From positions 43,884,409 through 43,948,408 of the forward strand of contig NC_060065.1 in the NCBI RefSeq assembly GCF_020283565.1: DNA of 64,000 bases, read 5' to 3'. Below, piece by piece: positions 1 through 13,600 of the stretch; the stretch's first letter is position 1, and each line of letters opens with the position of its first letter. Position numbers and translations under genes: made by a program. This DNA is from Trifolium pratense (taxonomy: Eukaryota > Streptophyta > Magnoliopsida > Fabales > Fabaceae). The notes below the pieces were generated by a model. That model did not search any database, was not told the origin of the DNA, and saw only the letters and a list, made by a program, of their open reading frames with translations.

Positions 1-1199
1 TTGTAAATTTAACTATCATTGAAGTACTTGACTGAAAAATAATTAGGTGATGCTTCTTTGTTGCTTAAAGCAGCATTTCTAAGCACATTCCTCTTCTTTC
101 CACTTTGTGGTCAACTTGTTCTAATATCCTTTCCTTAAAACACAATTCACTTGCCACTATATTACAATAATAAATTCATGTTGGGTAAGTTTTTGCCTTT
201 GGCGAGGGACCTGCTACCTCCCTCCCCTACAATTTGACTATCCACACCCCTCAAAATATCCAAAATTAAATCCTCTAAAAAAACTAAGAGGACAGATTCT
301 TGATAGAATAAGAGACTAAAAAACAAAGTGGAGTGAGTCAATTTCAAGAGTTAAAGATATCTTTAAGTACTAATGTGAGGAGAAATTGAGATTAAATTTT
401 ACATGTATTTCATTTCATGTAAGTCACTTACTATACACATTCTTGGAGTTAGAGAATTTTTGATGGTCTAATATTTGATTAGACGGTTTAAAAAATAAGC
501 AAATTTTATTTTTATTTTTTTAAACTAAAATCACCAAACAAGAGATATGGACTATCCGATCTTCATAAGATAATCACATATTTCTCTAACCGTGTGATGT
601 GAATGCATGCGGTCAATGACTACAAGATGAAGGAATCTGATTCATATTTGTTAAATTAATAGTTGAAATAAATAAGTTCGGACATCCATGATTCAAACCC
701 CACCCTTGTCATTCCAAAAATGAAATATAATAGCCAACAACAACTCGTATAGTTTGTAAACAAACAACTCATATCCAATAAAGACACGAGTTAAATTTCC
801 ACCATCGGCATGAAAATTTTGTTAATGGATAATCTGTAAGTACCTCTATCATCATACTACTCTTTAAGCTTTAAAATATCTCCTTACTCGAGTCCTAACT
901 CGCCTAAAATATATTTGATTAAAAATACTCCAAATGCATTAGTTTTACAATGAACCTAAAAAATAAAACTTCTCTTATAACAATGACTAGAGGAAGTAGT
1001 ATTATAAGGATGTTGTTAACAAAACTACTACATCACCTTCCTAAATACACCATCTCCCTAAATTCAAAACCACACCCGTATAAAGCCACTAAATTTAGTC
1101 TGATAGTGCTAGATTTTGATAATATGCATAAGCTTTTAGATTCAATCGTCATTGTTTTCATCGTAAACAAAAAAAGACATCCGAATTTATTTTTGAAAT
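1..1199. other. AT-rich intergenic stretch
   Basis: No gene, RNA or complete transposon was recognised here. Short open frames at 162-347 (-) and 950-1272 (both strands) have no family character and sit in AT-rich DNA. The right end leads into the pyrimidine-rich leader of the next gene. Confidence 0.6.
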
Positions 1200-1727
1200 T
1201 ACATTGATTTGGGCCAAATCCCAAGGCCCAATAAAAATACTCCAATGCATATTGTGTTTGTCTTCCCTCCATTCACGCTACACCTCAATCCATCTTCTTC
1301 TTCTTCTTCCTCCCAAATCTCCCAATTCTCCGATTCCAAACCCAACCTCCACTCCCAGATTCCGTTCTCGATTTCCCCATCACCGCCACTCTCAGTGGGA
1401 CCCACTCTCACACACATCACCCCGGTACTACTACTACCTACCACCACCACCCTCTTCTCCTTTTCCGATCAAGTTTCCATTTTTACCCTTCCAACCAACT
1501 CACCAACGGAAATGAATCGTGGGTTTCAGTTCTCAACGCTTTTCATCAAATGTAGCTCTCAGTATCTCGAATTGTTGTAAAATGTGATGCGATGGAGAAT
1601 CAGAAAATTTCTAGATTTGGATTTTGAATTGTTAGAGAATTTTGAATTTTGAAAGAATTTTTGGATTTGTAGATTTTGGTTTTGTTGTTGTTGATGTTGA
1701 AAAGGAGATGAAATTGAAAGGAGAGAG
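1200..1727 (+). promoter_or_regulatory. Probable promoter/5' leader of the DUF616 gene
   Basis: The tract from about 1286 to 1500 is rich in C and T (runs of CTT and TCC), as is common in plant 5' untranslated leaders, and lies just before the first supported start codon at 1728. Overlapping open frames of 103-123 aa in this tract (1204-1580) are low-complexity Ser/Pro reads of the CT-rich sequence and are not taken as coding. The transcription start cannot be placed from sequence alone. Confidence 0.4.
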
Positions 1728-4700
1728 ATGACTGGAGTGTCATTGGGTCTACGAACAGGTAGCTATGGTTCTCTGCAGTTGATTCAAAACGGAAACTATT
1801 CGCAGGTACCGGTGCTTGTTCGTAGACCTTCAAAGACGCTCCTTTATAACCCCAAAGATAAAGAAAGGGGTTGTCCTTATATTTGTCGCCATCTTGGACG
1901 AGGCAAGGTTGCTATGCTTCTCATGCTTCTTTGTGGCCTTTTCATTTTTGTCTTTGGTTGTTTTACACTTTACAAAGGTTAGTTTAGTTAGTTACTTACT
2001 TACTTTTCCATTGTGTTTCATTCATGCATATTTTAACTTGTTTGTAGAGTTTAATGTATATGCACACTATGACTCTATGAGTCCGTTTGATCCGCTAAGA
2101 AATAAGAGACTGGATAGGACAACTTCAGTTGTACTGGGATTGATTTTAAAACTGTTCCTGAGAATGGACAAATCGAGGGCAAGAGATTGGACAAAAACTG
2201 AAATTCTTGTCGGTCACTAAACCACATGACAATTTTTTGTCCGAAGTACAAGTTGTCTAATATACGAAAATAACATTTTGTCCACCAAACCAAACATCAT
2301 ACACGACAACAAATTGTTCAATCCCTTGTTTCTGTTGTTTTGTCCGGTGTTGTTCGATCTGGTACATGTCTTTTGTAGATCAAACGGATCCCGTCATTCA
2401 ATCATATCCTATGTTCTTAAATAGAGGCTTTCGCGTAGCAGAATTTGTTCAATCACTATTTTTCTGCGATTTGTTATTTAGTAGAAAATGTTGTAAGATA
2501 GTGGCTATAGCATCACTATAGCAATGTTGCATAGCGGAAATTTGGACCAACCGAGATTGGAAACATTGGTCATATCTCACCACATAGATGTTTTATGTTC
2601 GTCGAGATATTTTAGAAATTAATATAACAAAATGGCACTATGATTGGCTTTATATGTTGTGCATATATATTAAACTCTTATATAGTTATTTACATTCAAT
2701 TACTTTTGTAGTATTGGTTATGACTCATGCATACTTTGAAATGTCTTTTTTTTGTGTGTATAACTTTGTAAACTTTTGTTGACCAAATTTGGATCTTTCA
2801 TGCTGTGCTTTTGGTGTTGTGTTAAACTATAGGTGGAAACATTGAAAACCCACGAGCTTATGCCATTAGTACCTATGAAGCTATAGACATTGGTGGAACA
2901 ATAAAAGCTAAGTTAAAGGATAATATTATATCGAGACCGACGCCGTTGCCAAATAGGCATAAGAGTTCATTCAGGGATCCTCCTGTTTTCCATTTAGAAT
3001 CTTCATATAATTTAAAAGGAAAAAAAGGATCTTCCTCTACCGCGGGGCATCTTTGTGACAACTTTGCATTTCCTCCTCCTCCACCGGCCAATAGAAGACG
3101 TACTGGACCACGACGTAAGTTTGGCTTTGTGATATTTTTCAGTTGGGCCTTTTTTTTTCTTTCAATTTTTAACTTACAAAATTGTATCTATTTTGAATGT
3201 GTGCAATAGCATCTGTATTCTGTATACATATCGAACACAGTGCATATTGAGCTGTTGTCATTTTAGAATTCTGTTTATCAGGTTTTTACTCTTTCCCTTT
3301 CAGCATGTCCTGTGTGCTATGTTCCTGTGGAGCAAGCTATAGCTAGTATGCCAATTTCCCCATCAGAGTCTCCCGTACTTCGCACTCTCACATATGCGCA
3401 TAATGAAAATATGTTTCCAAGGGAACCAGAGGGCGGCTCTGATTTTGGTGGATACCCTTCTCTGGAAGAAAGGGATGCTTCTTTTGATATAAAAGAGACT
3501 ATGAAAGTGCATTGTGGGTTAGTTATGTTTTGTTAATTGTTTTAATTTTCTCATTAATTGGAGCGTAATGAATTTGATGCAGTAAATCATTCTTGCAGTC
3601 ATTGTATCTCGGTTGTTAGATAAAGATCAGATGATTCATATTTTGCATTTGTGTTTTAAATCCAATTTGGTGAAGTAGAGACATGACACGTCTGATCTTC
3701 AATCCATCTGTCGAGATGTAGTGACTGCAGGAGTTTTTTTAAGGGACAGAATCCAGATCCAGTTTATACTTACTGATGTATTTTTTATGCCTTTTATCTC
3801 TTATTTTGGCTGACATATACTACTGTCAGATTTGTCAAAGGAAGCAGACCTGGTCGTCGGACTGGATTTGATTTTGACGAGGAAGATCTCTTAGAGTTGG
3901 ACCAGTACCATGACATCATTGTTGCATCTGCCATATTTGGTATGATTTATGATTGATTACGTTCTTCATATGCTTTTTTTCCTTTGTTTTCTGTATATCA
4001 TAGCTCCATCCCATCTATGCCAGGAAACTATGATGTATTACAGCAGCCCAGGAACATCAGTAGACAAGCAAAGAAAAATATTCCTTTCTTCATGTTCATT
4101 GATAAAGAGACAGAAATATATATGAGAAATGCCAGTATTTTGGATAGCAGCAGAAGAATTGGATTGTGGAGAATCATTGTTGTCCGGAATATTCCATATG
4201 CTGATTCTAGGCGTAATGGAAAGGTTGGTTGCTTACTTTTTCCTTACTCATTATTACAACAGAAATAATCTATTGAAGTTTGATAGTATTTTTGGTCATA
4301 TGCTCCCTATTTCTAATATCAGGCCACCTACAATATAATGAGTGTGTTACTTATTAAGTTATTATGTGCGGCCTCTTATGAAGTATGTTGCTTCTAAACA
4401 TATTGCAGATTCCTAAACTTCTTTTGCACAGAATCTTCCCCAATATCCGATATTCAATTTGGATTGATGGGAAGCTTGAGCTCGTTGCAGATCCATATCT
4501 AATTCTTGAAAGGTAAAATGCTCTATCTCTTTTTTATTATATTTTTGTTAATATTTCTATTCGTGTTGTCTGTAGAGTGGGATAAGTTTCGATTAACTGT
4601 CACTTATACATATACTTCAGAGTCGAAAATAGTATTGTTTGACAAATTTTAGATATCAAAATAGCAGCCATATGATTTAGAAAATTTATTTTATATTAAT

Positions 4701-6156
4701 TGCTAAATGATTTTCCGCATGGATTTACATGATTTTTAAACTTTATTTACCATTTCCAACTTCCTGCCGCCCGAAGTTTCAAGTTGGTCCCTCCCCTTTG
4801 GTATTTTCTATAAAAGTTTATGATTTCATTAAATCTTATAACTGCTATTTATAAACTGAATATTCTAATTGCATAATACAGACCTGTGAAACACGGACAC
4901 CCCTCAGATTAGCCGTGTCTCGTGTCGGACATGTGTCGGTGTCGCCGACACGAATGATTACACTTAATTATGTCATTTTCTCAAATTATTATCATTGTCG
5001 ACGTGTCAGTGTCCGTTCTTCACAGATACAGACTTAGATTTCTATTTGTAGTATGATGATCAAATTATATAGCCCTTCCGTTTTAGTGTAATACAAGTAA
5101 CTGTTGCTTATTTAACCAAGTTACCCAGAAGACTTTCAGTATGTAAATAATGATGTGTGTATTGTGAACAATTGCTTACTCTAAAGCAGACTTGATTTGT
5201 GCATTTGGGCCTTCAGGAGTAGACCTTAGAGGCCTCTCCATAATATGTTGTTCGCTATCATATATTCATATTCATATGTCAACAGTAATTTTATTTCTGA
5301 TAGTATATCAGTAATATAATCATTGTCACCGCCTTTTATATCATCCAGGTTCTTGTGGCGCCCAAATGCTACTTTTGCCATTTCGAGACATTACAGACGC
5401 TTCGATGTCTTTGTTGAGGCCGAGGCTAATAAAGTAGCTGGAAAATATGAAAATGCTTCCATTGATCGCCAAGTTCAATTTTATCAATACCACGACGGTT
5501 TAACTCATTATTCCAGGGCTAAGCTTCCTATAACTAGTGGTAAGAACAATTTCGATATTTACATGCCGGTGTGTGCCAAATAGGTTATTATTATTATTAT
5601 GCGCTGAGTGCCTTGTGCCTCTGCAGATGTTCCTGAAGGTTGTGTTATCATTAGAGAACACATTCCAATTACAAATTTGTTTACCTGCTTATGGTTCAAT
5701 GAAGTTGATCGCTTTACTTCGAGGGATCAGTTAAGCTTTTCCACAGTAAGAGACAAAATAATGGCAAAAGTGGATTGGAGTATCAATATGTTTCTGGATT
5801 GTGAAAGGCGTAACTTTGTGATACAGGTTAGTTTTTTCTCGTCATACTCGCTGAACATTACACACTCACACACATATAAACTTCTCTTACAATATCTATT
5901 TCCTAATTTGTTCTTGAATTAAAGAATTGTTATGTTGTTGGTTTGTGATAAACAAAATCAGGCTTACCATAGAGACGTATTGGAAAACATGCCTCCTCCT
6001 TCTCCTCCAGTTATTGTAATTCGGCGTCCTAATCCACCTGTTTCCTACAAGCCTCCGACGAAGAAGAATCCTAGGCACGGAAGAGATAGGAGATCAGGCT
6101 CTAGGCGTCATCGTAAAGTAGTAGACAATGTTGTTATGAACCAAATTTTAATTTAG
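1728..6156 (+). CDS. DUF616 (TOD1/MUCI70 family) membrane glycosyltransferase-like protein
   Basis: Nine exons join in frame into 581 aa: 1728-1977, 2833-3114, 3304-3517, 3830-3939, 4024-4223, 4409-4512, 5349-5539, 5627-5826 and 5962-6156; all introns are GT-AG. Residues 61-82 form one hydrophobic helix after a basic N-terminus, so a type II Golgi-like topology is likely. A Cys-containing segment (PCPVCYVPVEQA) starts near residue 178. The DUF616 domain fills roughly residues 248-525 and includes IWIDGKLEL near 369 and the FLWRPNATFAISRH block. The C-terminal 60 residues are Pro- and Arg-rich. The family includes Arabidopsis MUCI70 (mucilage/cell-wall polysaccharide) and TOD1; MUCI70-type is my preferred reading because of the N-terminus and length, but the exact orthologue is uncertain. 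The start at 1728 is the first ATG in frame with the helix. Confidence 0.88.
2079..2392. mobile_element. Probable MITE in intron 1 of the DUF616 gene
   Basis: The ends form terminal inverted repeats: GAGTCCGTTTGATC at 2079-2092 and GATCAAACGGATCCC at 2378-2392, with one mismatch over the aligned part. The roughly 310-bp interior carries no coding frame. A target-site duplication is not clear, so the superfamily is left open. Confidence 0.5.
2410..2575. repeat. Dispersed repeat related to 52045-52115
   Basis: The stretch with TTCTGCGAT, TGTTATTTAGTA and ATAGCGG around 2455-2545 resembles one at about 52045-52110 (TTCTGCGATATGCTATTTAGTA followed by AAATAGCGG). This suggests a low-copy non-coding repeat. 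It lies in intron 1 here and in the first intron of the dTMP kinase gene in the other copy. Confidence 0.35.
4878..5035. repeat. GTGTC/GACAC-rich dispersed repeat (MITE-like), copy 1
   Basis: The piece starts near ACACGGACACC and ends near GTGTCAGTGTCCG, with repeated GTGTCGG and GACACG motifs of opposite sense flanking an AT-rich centre. Related sequences recur at about 13445-13620, 18945-19080, 57795-57915, 59800-59915 and 60095-60205. No target-site duplication was defined. Here it sits in intron 6 of the DUF616 gene. Confidence 0.45.
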
Positions 6157-7651
6157 TCTTAATATTTTCTCCTTGAGATTTTGGTTTCTTCTGTAACACA
6201 AGGTTCTAAATTGTAAATGCATTCTTTGTTGCAAATTAATTATACATGAAAGAGCTCTGAACAACTGATACCATTTCGAAATTGTTGCTTCCTTTTTATG
6301 TTTTAATTGTAAATATCTGTCTTTGACAAGATCCTTCCTTACCTTTTTCAAAAGGGTAAGAAAAAAAAAGGGAGAAAGAAATGGGTTATCAGTTGTGCAT
6401 TTTACACAAAATACAATTTGTATTCATAAGTTATATTGTTAGTTATTTTTTTTTTTGACAGAAGTTAGTTATTTTTTTAATCTTCATATATACTTGCAAA
6501 ATTTGTTCATGATAATAATGAGAAAACATTCAAGCATCACCATGCCCCAAATTTATCCAAAATATAGTTGGATATTGAATCAATCACCGACGAGGGTTGG
6601 TCTAGTAAAGGGGTTAGACTCCTACAACATGGCGAATTAAAGTTCAAATTTTTACTGCGAAAAGAGACCTACATTACCTATATAAAAATTCTAACTTTAA
6701 AATTTAAACCGTGTAATCTCAATAGAAAGACTATGAACTTATTAACTACATGCAATAATGGATGTTGACGGCACCTAATTCAGATCTCACAATAGTTTGC
6801 ACATTATAATGCTATCAACTAAATTTGAAAAAACAGAGCAGTTTCTCCCTCAAATATAATACTATTATTTTTCATCCTCCAAATAGTAACAAGCCAAATG
6901 AGATGACTAACTTTAATTTCTTAAAATTTAACTAAATTTTCAAATAAATTGAAATGCTTCCAACTTGTCTCTTATGTGCTAATTTCGACCTCCAACCATT
7001 TAAAAATGGTCTTCAACACATTTTAAACAAAGAACGATTGAAGATTGGAACGACCCTGTTCAGACTAGTTTCTCTGTAATTTTTATTTTCGGGGCTTAGC
7101 TCCTCCATTCTTTCAAAAAAATATATTTAATAAATAGAAATTTAATTATAAACATGCTATTATTATTTTTTTTGACAAAAATAAATATGATACTATACTT
7201 ATAAAAGTAACAAGAAAAAATTAAATAAATAATAGATACGTTCCATGCATTGCATTCTTAAGTTTTTCTTTTTAAAATTTTAATTGACCGAGGTTTGATT
7301 TTGTTTCTTAAGCAATGATATCATTTTAAGAAAAAAAATGAAAAAAAAATCACTTAAAATAGAAAAAAAATCTCATGTGATCACAATATTGAACCATCAG
7401 ACGCATAAACAAAACAGGAAAAAAATTGAAGAAATAATTAAATGATATGCATTATTTTGTGTGCACGTCAAAATATATTTATTTCGAGTTTTGACTACTC
7501 GAAATAAATATAACTTTCTGCTTCTTAAAAAAAAAAACTTTCCTTGTCACCTTTTCTCTTTGGTTTGCTATAAATAATCACTTCTCACCTTTTAAGTTAA
7601 GTTCTCAAAGGCAAACAAAAGAAAGAGAGAGAGGTGGTGCATGCCATATCA
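6157..7651. other. Spacer between the DUF616 and transporter genes
   Basis: The first 100-200 bp should be the 3' untranslated region of the DUF616 gene. The rest is AT-rich with poly-A and poly-T runs. The last 100 bp before 7652 are purine-rich (GAAAGAGAGAGAGG), a typical plant leader. A short tract at 6590-6680 (GAGGGTTGGTCTAGTAAAGG) vaguely recalls a tRNA-derived SINE head, but this is not strong enough to call. Confidence 0.5.
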
Positions 7652-10600
7652 ATGGAGTCTGCAAAGAGTTTACTTCCACTATCTAATGATGTGAAACAGA
7701 GCCATGAGACAGAACATAAAGTTCCAACCATGACAAGAAAAGGAGTTTATGCTGCTTTATCTTATATGGCCTCTTCAGGTTTTTTTTACCTCTTTCAAAC
7801 ATCATTTTCTTATTTATTTACAATCCATATTTTTACCATAGGAAATGTTTTCTGAACACAAACCTGACAAAAATATGGTCTGCCTATCTTTTTATCATTT
7901 TTTAATATTTTTTCACATATTTCGGGCTGTGTGTACATACCGATGAGGTGTACGGTGTTTATATCGTGTTTGAAATTTTTTTGCTCCGATAGTAGTATAT
8001 CTTGTAAAATTTTCTTTATTTTTCTTAATTTTTTGTATTAATACTGTCATGTGGTTCCCTAACTCTAATAAAGCTTCAGGTGAAAATGAATAAGAATTTC
8101 ATAAAGAGATTAGTTTTGATATAATGTGAGTGTAAAAAGTTATACAGCGTTTGTCTAATTTCAGAAGTATTTATGATTATAGTCAAACGCTTGAATAATA
8201 TGACGATAATGATTGATCGACAATGTAAAAAGAATTATATAGTGGATCTATATGTTTTAAATTCTTTGATAAATGTCTTTTTCAATATTATTATATAAAA
8301 AAAAAACTTATTATGTATATATTTTATATCATTGTCTCTTAAACATTTTATCATATGCTTGATATTGGTGTGTGCTTAACAATATTTGATAAATGAGATT
8401 AGTTGTTTATAAATAGATTCAAAATACAAATTCATAATTTGAGTTATTATTCTATCATTGTTCAACAATTCTAATTTATTTCGTTAAAAGGGAAAAAAAT
8501 AATTCTATTTTATTAGTAAATGAAAGTACAGTACTATTTTTTACTATTCTATCATTGTTTTCATGTTCAGCCAGAGAATGTCACATTCTTTTAGTGCCTA
8601 ATTAAAGTCTACATAAAGATCAATGTGATCTAAGTCAAATAACTAAGGTGTGGCATGGGAGCTTATAAAAAAAAAATAAAAACAAAACAAAGGTGTGGCA
8701 TGGGAATGGGACCATTTTGGTGTGAATTTGTTTAGGATTAGATGAACTTCATCGTGCACAAGTTAATAATCTTTAACTGAGTTGAACCTAAGTCAACTCT
8801 ACAAAACCGGTTTGTAAGATAAAGATTGTCATCACTTATAAACACATATTTGGGTCATCTTGCAACTGATGTGAGACTTCTTAACACACATCCTCGCATC
8901 CAGCACTATTGAGCTTGGTGCGCGGATAAAAATGGTGGATGTGCGGCTCAACGGATCGTGGAGGAAGCTCTGCTGCCGTCTTAAAATTGAGAGTTTGGAC
9001 TAACTAAACCCTATAAATTTAACTGGCTTATATGATGAGGATTACCCTCACTTATAAACACATATTTAAGTCATCTCGTGAGACTTTTTAACAGTTTATC
9101 TTCTTTCCACTTTTTAAGGTGATCCAACCCAACAATGTCTATTATTGTCAGGCGTGCATATAATATGGGTAACCAATTGGTGTTGTGCTCAATACATCAA
9201 GGATTGCCATGGCCCAATAGCTGCATGTGGCTTAGTTAGTGATATGTTTTTAAAATGTTTCAACCCAAAAATTATCTTAATCAATGATTAATACTAACAT
9301 TTATTTATATTGTAAAGATATAGTAATATGAAAGATACAAAAGAGGAACATATTTAAGTGGTGAGATGTTATGATAAGGATATGAAGAAAAGACTAACAT
9401 AATACTTGTGTAGTGTGTTTATCAGGGAGTGTACGGTTGATTGCACTCCACAAATTATTTTTTATTAAAAAGTTGTAAATGTGCCTTTTTGTCTAACATC
9501 TCTTTATACTTTTCTAGTGACTACTTTGGGCATAAAATTTGGAAAATTATATTATCTTTTAGGTTTTTTATTTTATTTTTATGTTTCATATATCCTTGAT
9601 AAAACAATTTGGACTCTAGAGTCTAGATTGATTTTGTTGAGGGGTTTGGAGTGCGTTGAGACCAACAGGCAACAACAGATTAAAAAATAGGACCATCAAG
9701 ACTCGAACACCACATCTATCAAAAAGCTTTAAGACAATGAAAATAAAGGTTATCTTAGTTATATATATTAGTCGATATGAGATTAATCACTTATATTTAA
9801 AGTTTAAAAATCTCTCCGAATATCCTATCATTATACATGTATTGTCTTTAACGACCAACAGAACGGGTCGCACGACTCTAAACACACTATGAGCAACCAC
9901 TTATAAACAAGCAAAGATCAATGCTTTATCTCACCACATGTGTAATGTGCTATATATTTTAGTTTGGAAATGAATCTGAGTTCATATCTTGAGTCAGTGC
10001 TATAGTTTTGTTGTTTTCTTGTTTTTATGGCTGGAAAGTATATAGATTAGCATGCTTTTCTAAATTAAATTATTACATGATTGGATCTCAGGTTCAAGTT
10101 GCTTTTTGTTGTTGTCTTCTTGTGGGAATGTACTTTCTTTTCTTCCTTAGTGTTCTTTTCTCTAAAAATTAAAAGCTTATATTATAATATAGAAAAGTCT
10201 TAAAAAAATTCACTAATGAAAGTAACCCCACTCATCTAAAGTTCCTCTATTTAGTATCACATCACCACTTCAAAAGTTTTAGTTCCCTCATTAGTTAATG
10301 TAAAATCATTTTAAGGCAAGTACCTATGTAATATATAGAAGAGCACAAGTAATTACTTTCTAGTGATTAATGAGTTTCGGTCAAGGACGGATCATTTAGA
10401 AGAATTCGAGTTTGAATCTTAGGTGAAATAATTATTAGTCAAATTTTACTTGCAATACATCTCAAATGAGGGTTGACACATACTACATATGGTTAGACCT
10501 TTCACTTAGTTGTTACTTGTGTGAAAACATTGACAATATAGATGCAAACAAAACAAATATTTCTTTATATTTTACTAAAGTACAGAAAGTCCGGGATAAA

Positions 10601-13600
10601 AAACTTGACCCAACACCACACAAAACTGTAGGAATCAACCCTAAAAGGGCATTGCAGCAAAATAAAATCAACTTACACATAAGCATTAATAAAACATAAC
10701 CAGACAAAAATCCGATATATAAGCCCAAATGCGAGACAGACAAATACACACCAAAAGCACAACCCAACAAACCCAACACGGGGCCCGAAATCAAGATACA
10801 AAAATATGGTGTGTAAAACGCCGTAAGCATCGAAACAAAACGAGCCTGAATAAATTCAATCCCATCTTGAGGTACGGTGAGTGAAACCAACCGTTAACAC
10901 GGAAACAAATCAAGTAACCGACAACTTACTATAAACAACAAGTAACAAAGCCCTTTGCTTTGAATATAAGTAAACATTAAAATATATTTGATATAAATTT
11001 GAGTCAAATACGCTTTAATTTTTGCTTATATTTAAACCGAGAGTAGTAACATATTTTAAATTTTATATTGATAATTTTACATCTTCATGGTACCATTGCC
11101 TAATCTGGTGTTCTACATCTTTTATCAGTTAGGACACTAAAAAAGAATTGATGCAGTTATGTTTCTGCTACATATGTTAATTGTTTGAATAAACATGATT
11201 TGCCACTATAACATTTTATTGTAAAACTTGATTTTGGTACAGTTCTTTTGGTCATGTTCAATAAAGCAGCTCTCACTTCTTACAAGTTCCCATTTACAAA
11301 TGTCATCACACTTTCTCAGGTAAATTCATTTTTTCAAGGTGGTTTGTGACTCCTAATTCCTTAGTTTATTCTCCTGCAATGTTAGCGAATTTCAATTTAT
11401 CCTGCCTATAATTTTTTTTTCCCAATTACCTCCCGTAATGTGAAAATTCCGTCCTTTTACCCCCTCATGGAATATGCTGACTTAAGATTCGGTTCATGTT
11501 TGTTTCAGATGGTGTGTGCATTTGTTATTCTCTATGTGTTGAAATCACTCAAGATAATTTCTTTCACAACTGGTGAATCCCAAAACAGCTCTAAGTCTAA
11601 CAATTCAATAATATTTGTGTCCTTCAATACATTAGTCTACACATTTCCTCTAGCATTAACATATTTGTTGTTTATGGTAAGTATTTCTAACCATTGATTT
11701 TTTATTTGTACACATTAAATTTTGGTCTTTTTTTTTTCTTCTTTGTTCTAGACTATATAAGAACATAAGTTTTCAGGTGGTGACCATGGAAGCTGTTCGC
11801 GGCATAAATATTCCGATGTACACCACTCTTAGAAGAACTACTGTGGCCTTTACAATGGTAATGGAGTATTTTCTATCTGGGAAGAAACATTCAAGTTTTG
11901 TTCTTGGAAGGTATAGTACTCTCATTGTTCTTCTTTCCAATTGTTGTACTTAGATCAATTCATGATAATGATAATTAAAGTGACTATGGATTTTATGCCA
12001 TGTCAACAAAATTTTGCAATGTCACCACTTTTAGATTAAAAAATCTAACTGAAGGACCAAAATATTAAATTTTAAAAAGGGGGATCAATTTCATGATCGA
12101 GTGAAAATAAGAGATACTAAAACTGCAATTAGGCTTATATGTTAGTATCCGATGAGAGACTCACATCACTTGAGATATGGCCTAGTAGCCTTCACAAAGC
12201 TTTGACATTGCTCACTTTACAAATTAGTTTTGTGGATTTGAATTAGACGTTAAACTCAAATTCTAAAATGGTATCAGAATATATGCACGCCAAGAACATT
12301 GTCATTCTAAGACACTCTTGACGCTTAGGACTGAACAACTAAACTATGAATAATTTGCGTAGAATAACATATTTTTTTCCTTAAAAATGAGCTGTTTAGT
12401 TTTATGTAGTTATTAAATTTCTTAGTTCTAAGCGATAATTATGCTTTAATTACTTTGCCTGACGGATTAAGGATTTATTAGTGTTGGGATTATCATAGCT
12501 GGTGCTTTGATTGCTGGAGCTAGAGACTTATCATTTGATGCTTATGCCTATACAGTTGTTTTCATAGAAAACATGTGCAAAGCAGTGTATCTTGCTTCTA
12601 TTTCTCGTGTTGGTAAGATCATCAATGTTTCATGTTATGTCTCATTCATTTGACTATGTTTTAAGTCTATCATGAATCTCATATACTAATTCAATTTTTC
12701 ATAGGTAAAGCTAGTGGTCTTAATATATTTGGTCTTCTATGGGTCAATGGTAAGATTGAAAATGTAATTTACTTTATCTCCTATTTCATTGATTTAAAAC
12801 GGGAGAAAATAGTATATGTCAATCCATAGCAACCGTCTATTCTCCCAAATCACTCCACTACATCCCATTTCAATTGTATGACATGGAAAAACGCTTAATT
12901 CATATTGAATGTTAGTGTAAAATTAATTTACACTGACGGAACATATTCATTAAACTCTTAAAACATTGTAATAATTGGACTCGTCGTAACTTAACCCTTT
13001 CTTTTTTTATTTTTAGTGTTGATCTGTGGACCAATTATGTTTCTTTACTCCTTGCTTAGAGGTGACCTACAATCAACACTCAACTTCCCATACTTGTTCC
13101 ACACTGGATTTCAGGTGCTTGTTACCAAATGCTTAGAACATTGCAAATCTTGTTACCAAATATTAATTAATATACTTGGAAAATTCATGTATCTTGGTCA
13201 GGTTGTGATGGCTCTGTCCTGTGCTTTTACTTTCTTTATAAACTACATTGTAGTTTTAAATACAACTGTCAACTCAGCACTTACACAAGCAATCTGTGGT
13301 AATTTAAAGGTTAGTTATGTTTCTACATTATGTAATTCTTAACATCAACTGCCTAAATTTTGCTGACTGTACTAACCATAAGTTTCAACATGAAAACCAT
13401 TTTGCTTACGTTGTATGTTTCATGCAAAAAGGACTGAATAGCTAAGAAGCATCGACACAAATACAGACACCAAACACAACAGTGATACTAATACATCTAT
13501 ATTATTATTTGAAAATTTAAACTAATTGAATATAACCACACGTATTAGTGACATACCGGTGTTTGACCCAAACACACATGTGACATGACTTGAATCTGAA

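Noticed and set aside
1204..1580. 103- and 123-codon Ser/Pro-rich frames before the DUF616 gene
   Set aside because: They translate a CT-rich leader in two overlapping frames; the composition explains the lack of stops.
6590..6680. SINE head (tRNA-like A box)
   Set aside because: Only a short GGTTGGTCTAGTAAAGG resemblance, with no B box or A-tail in position.
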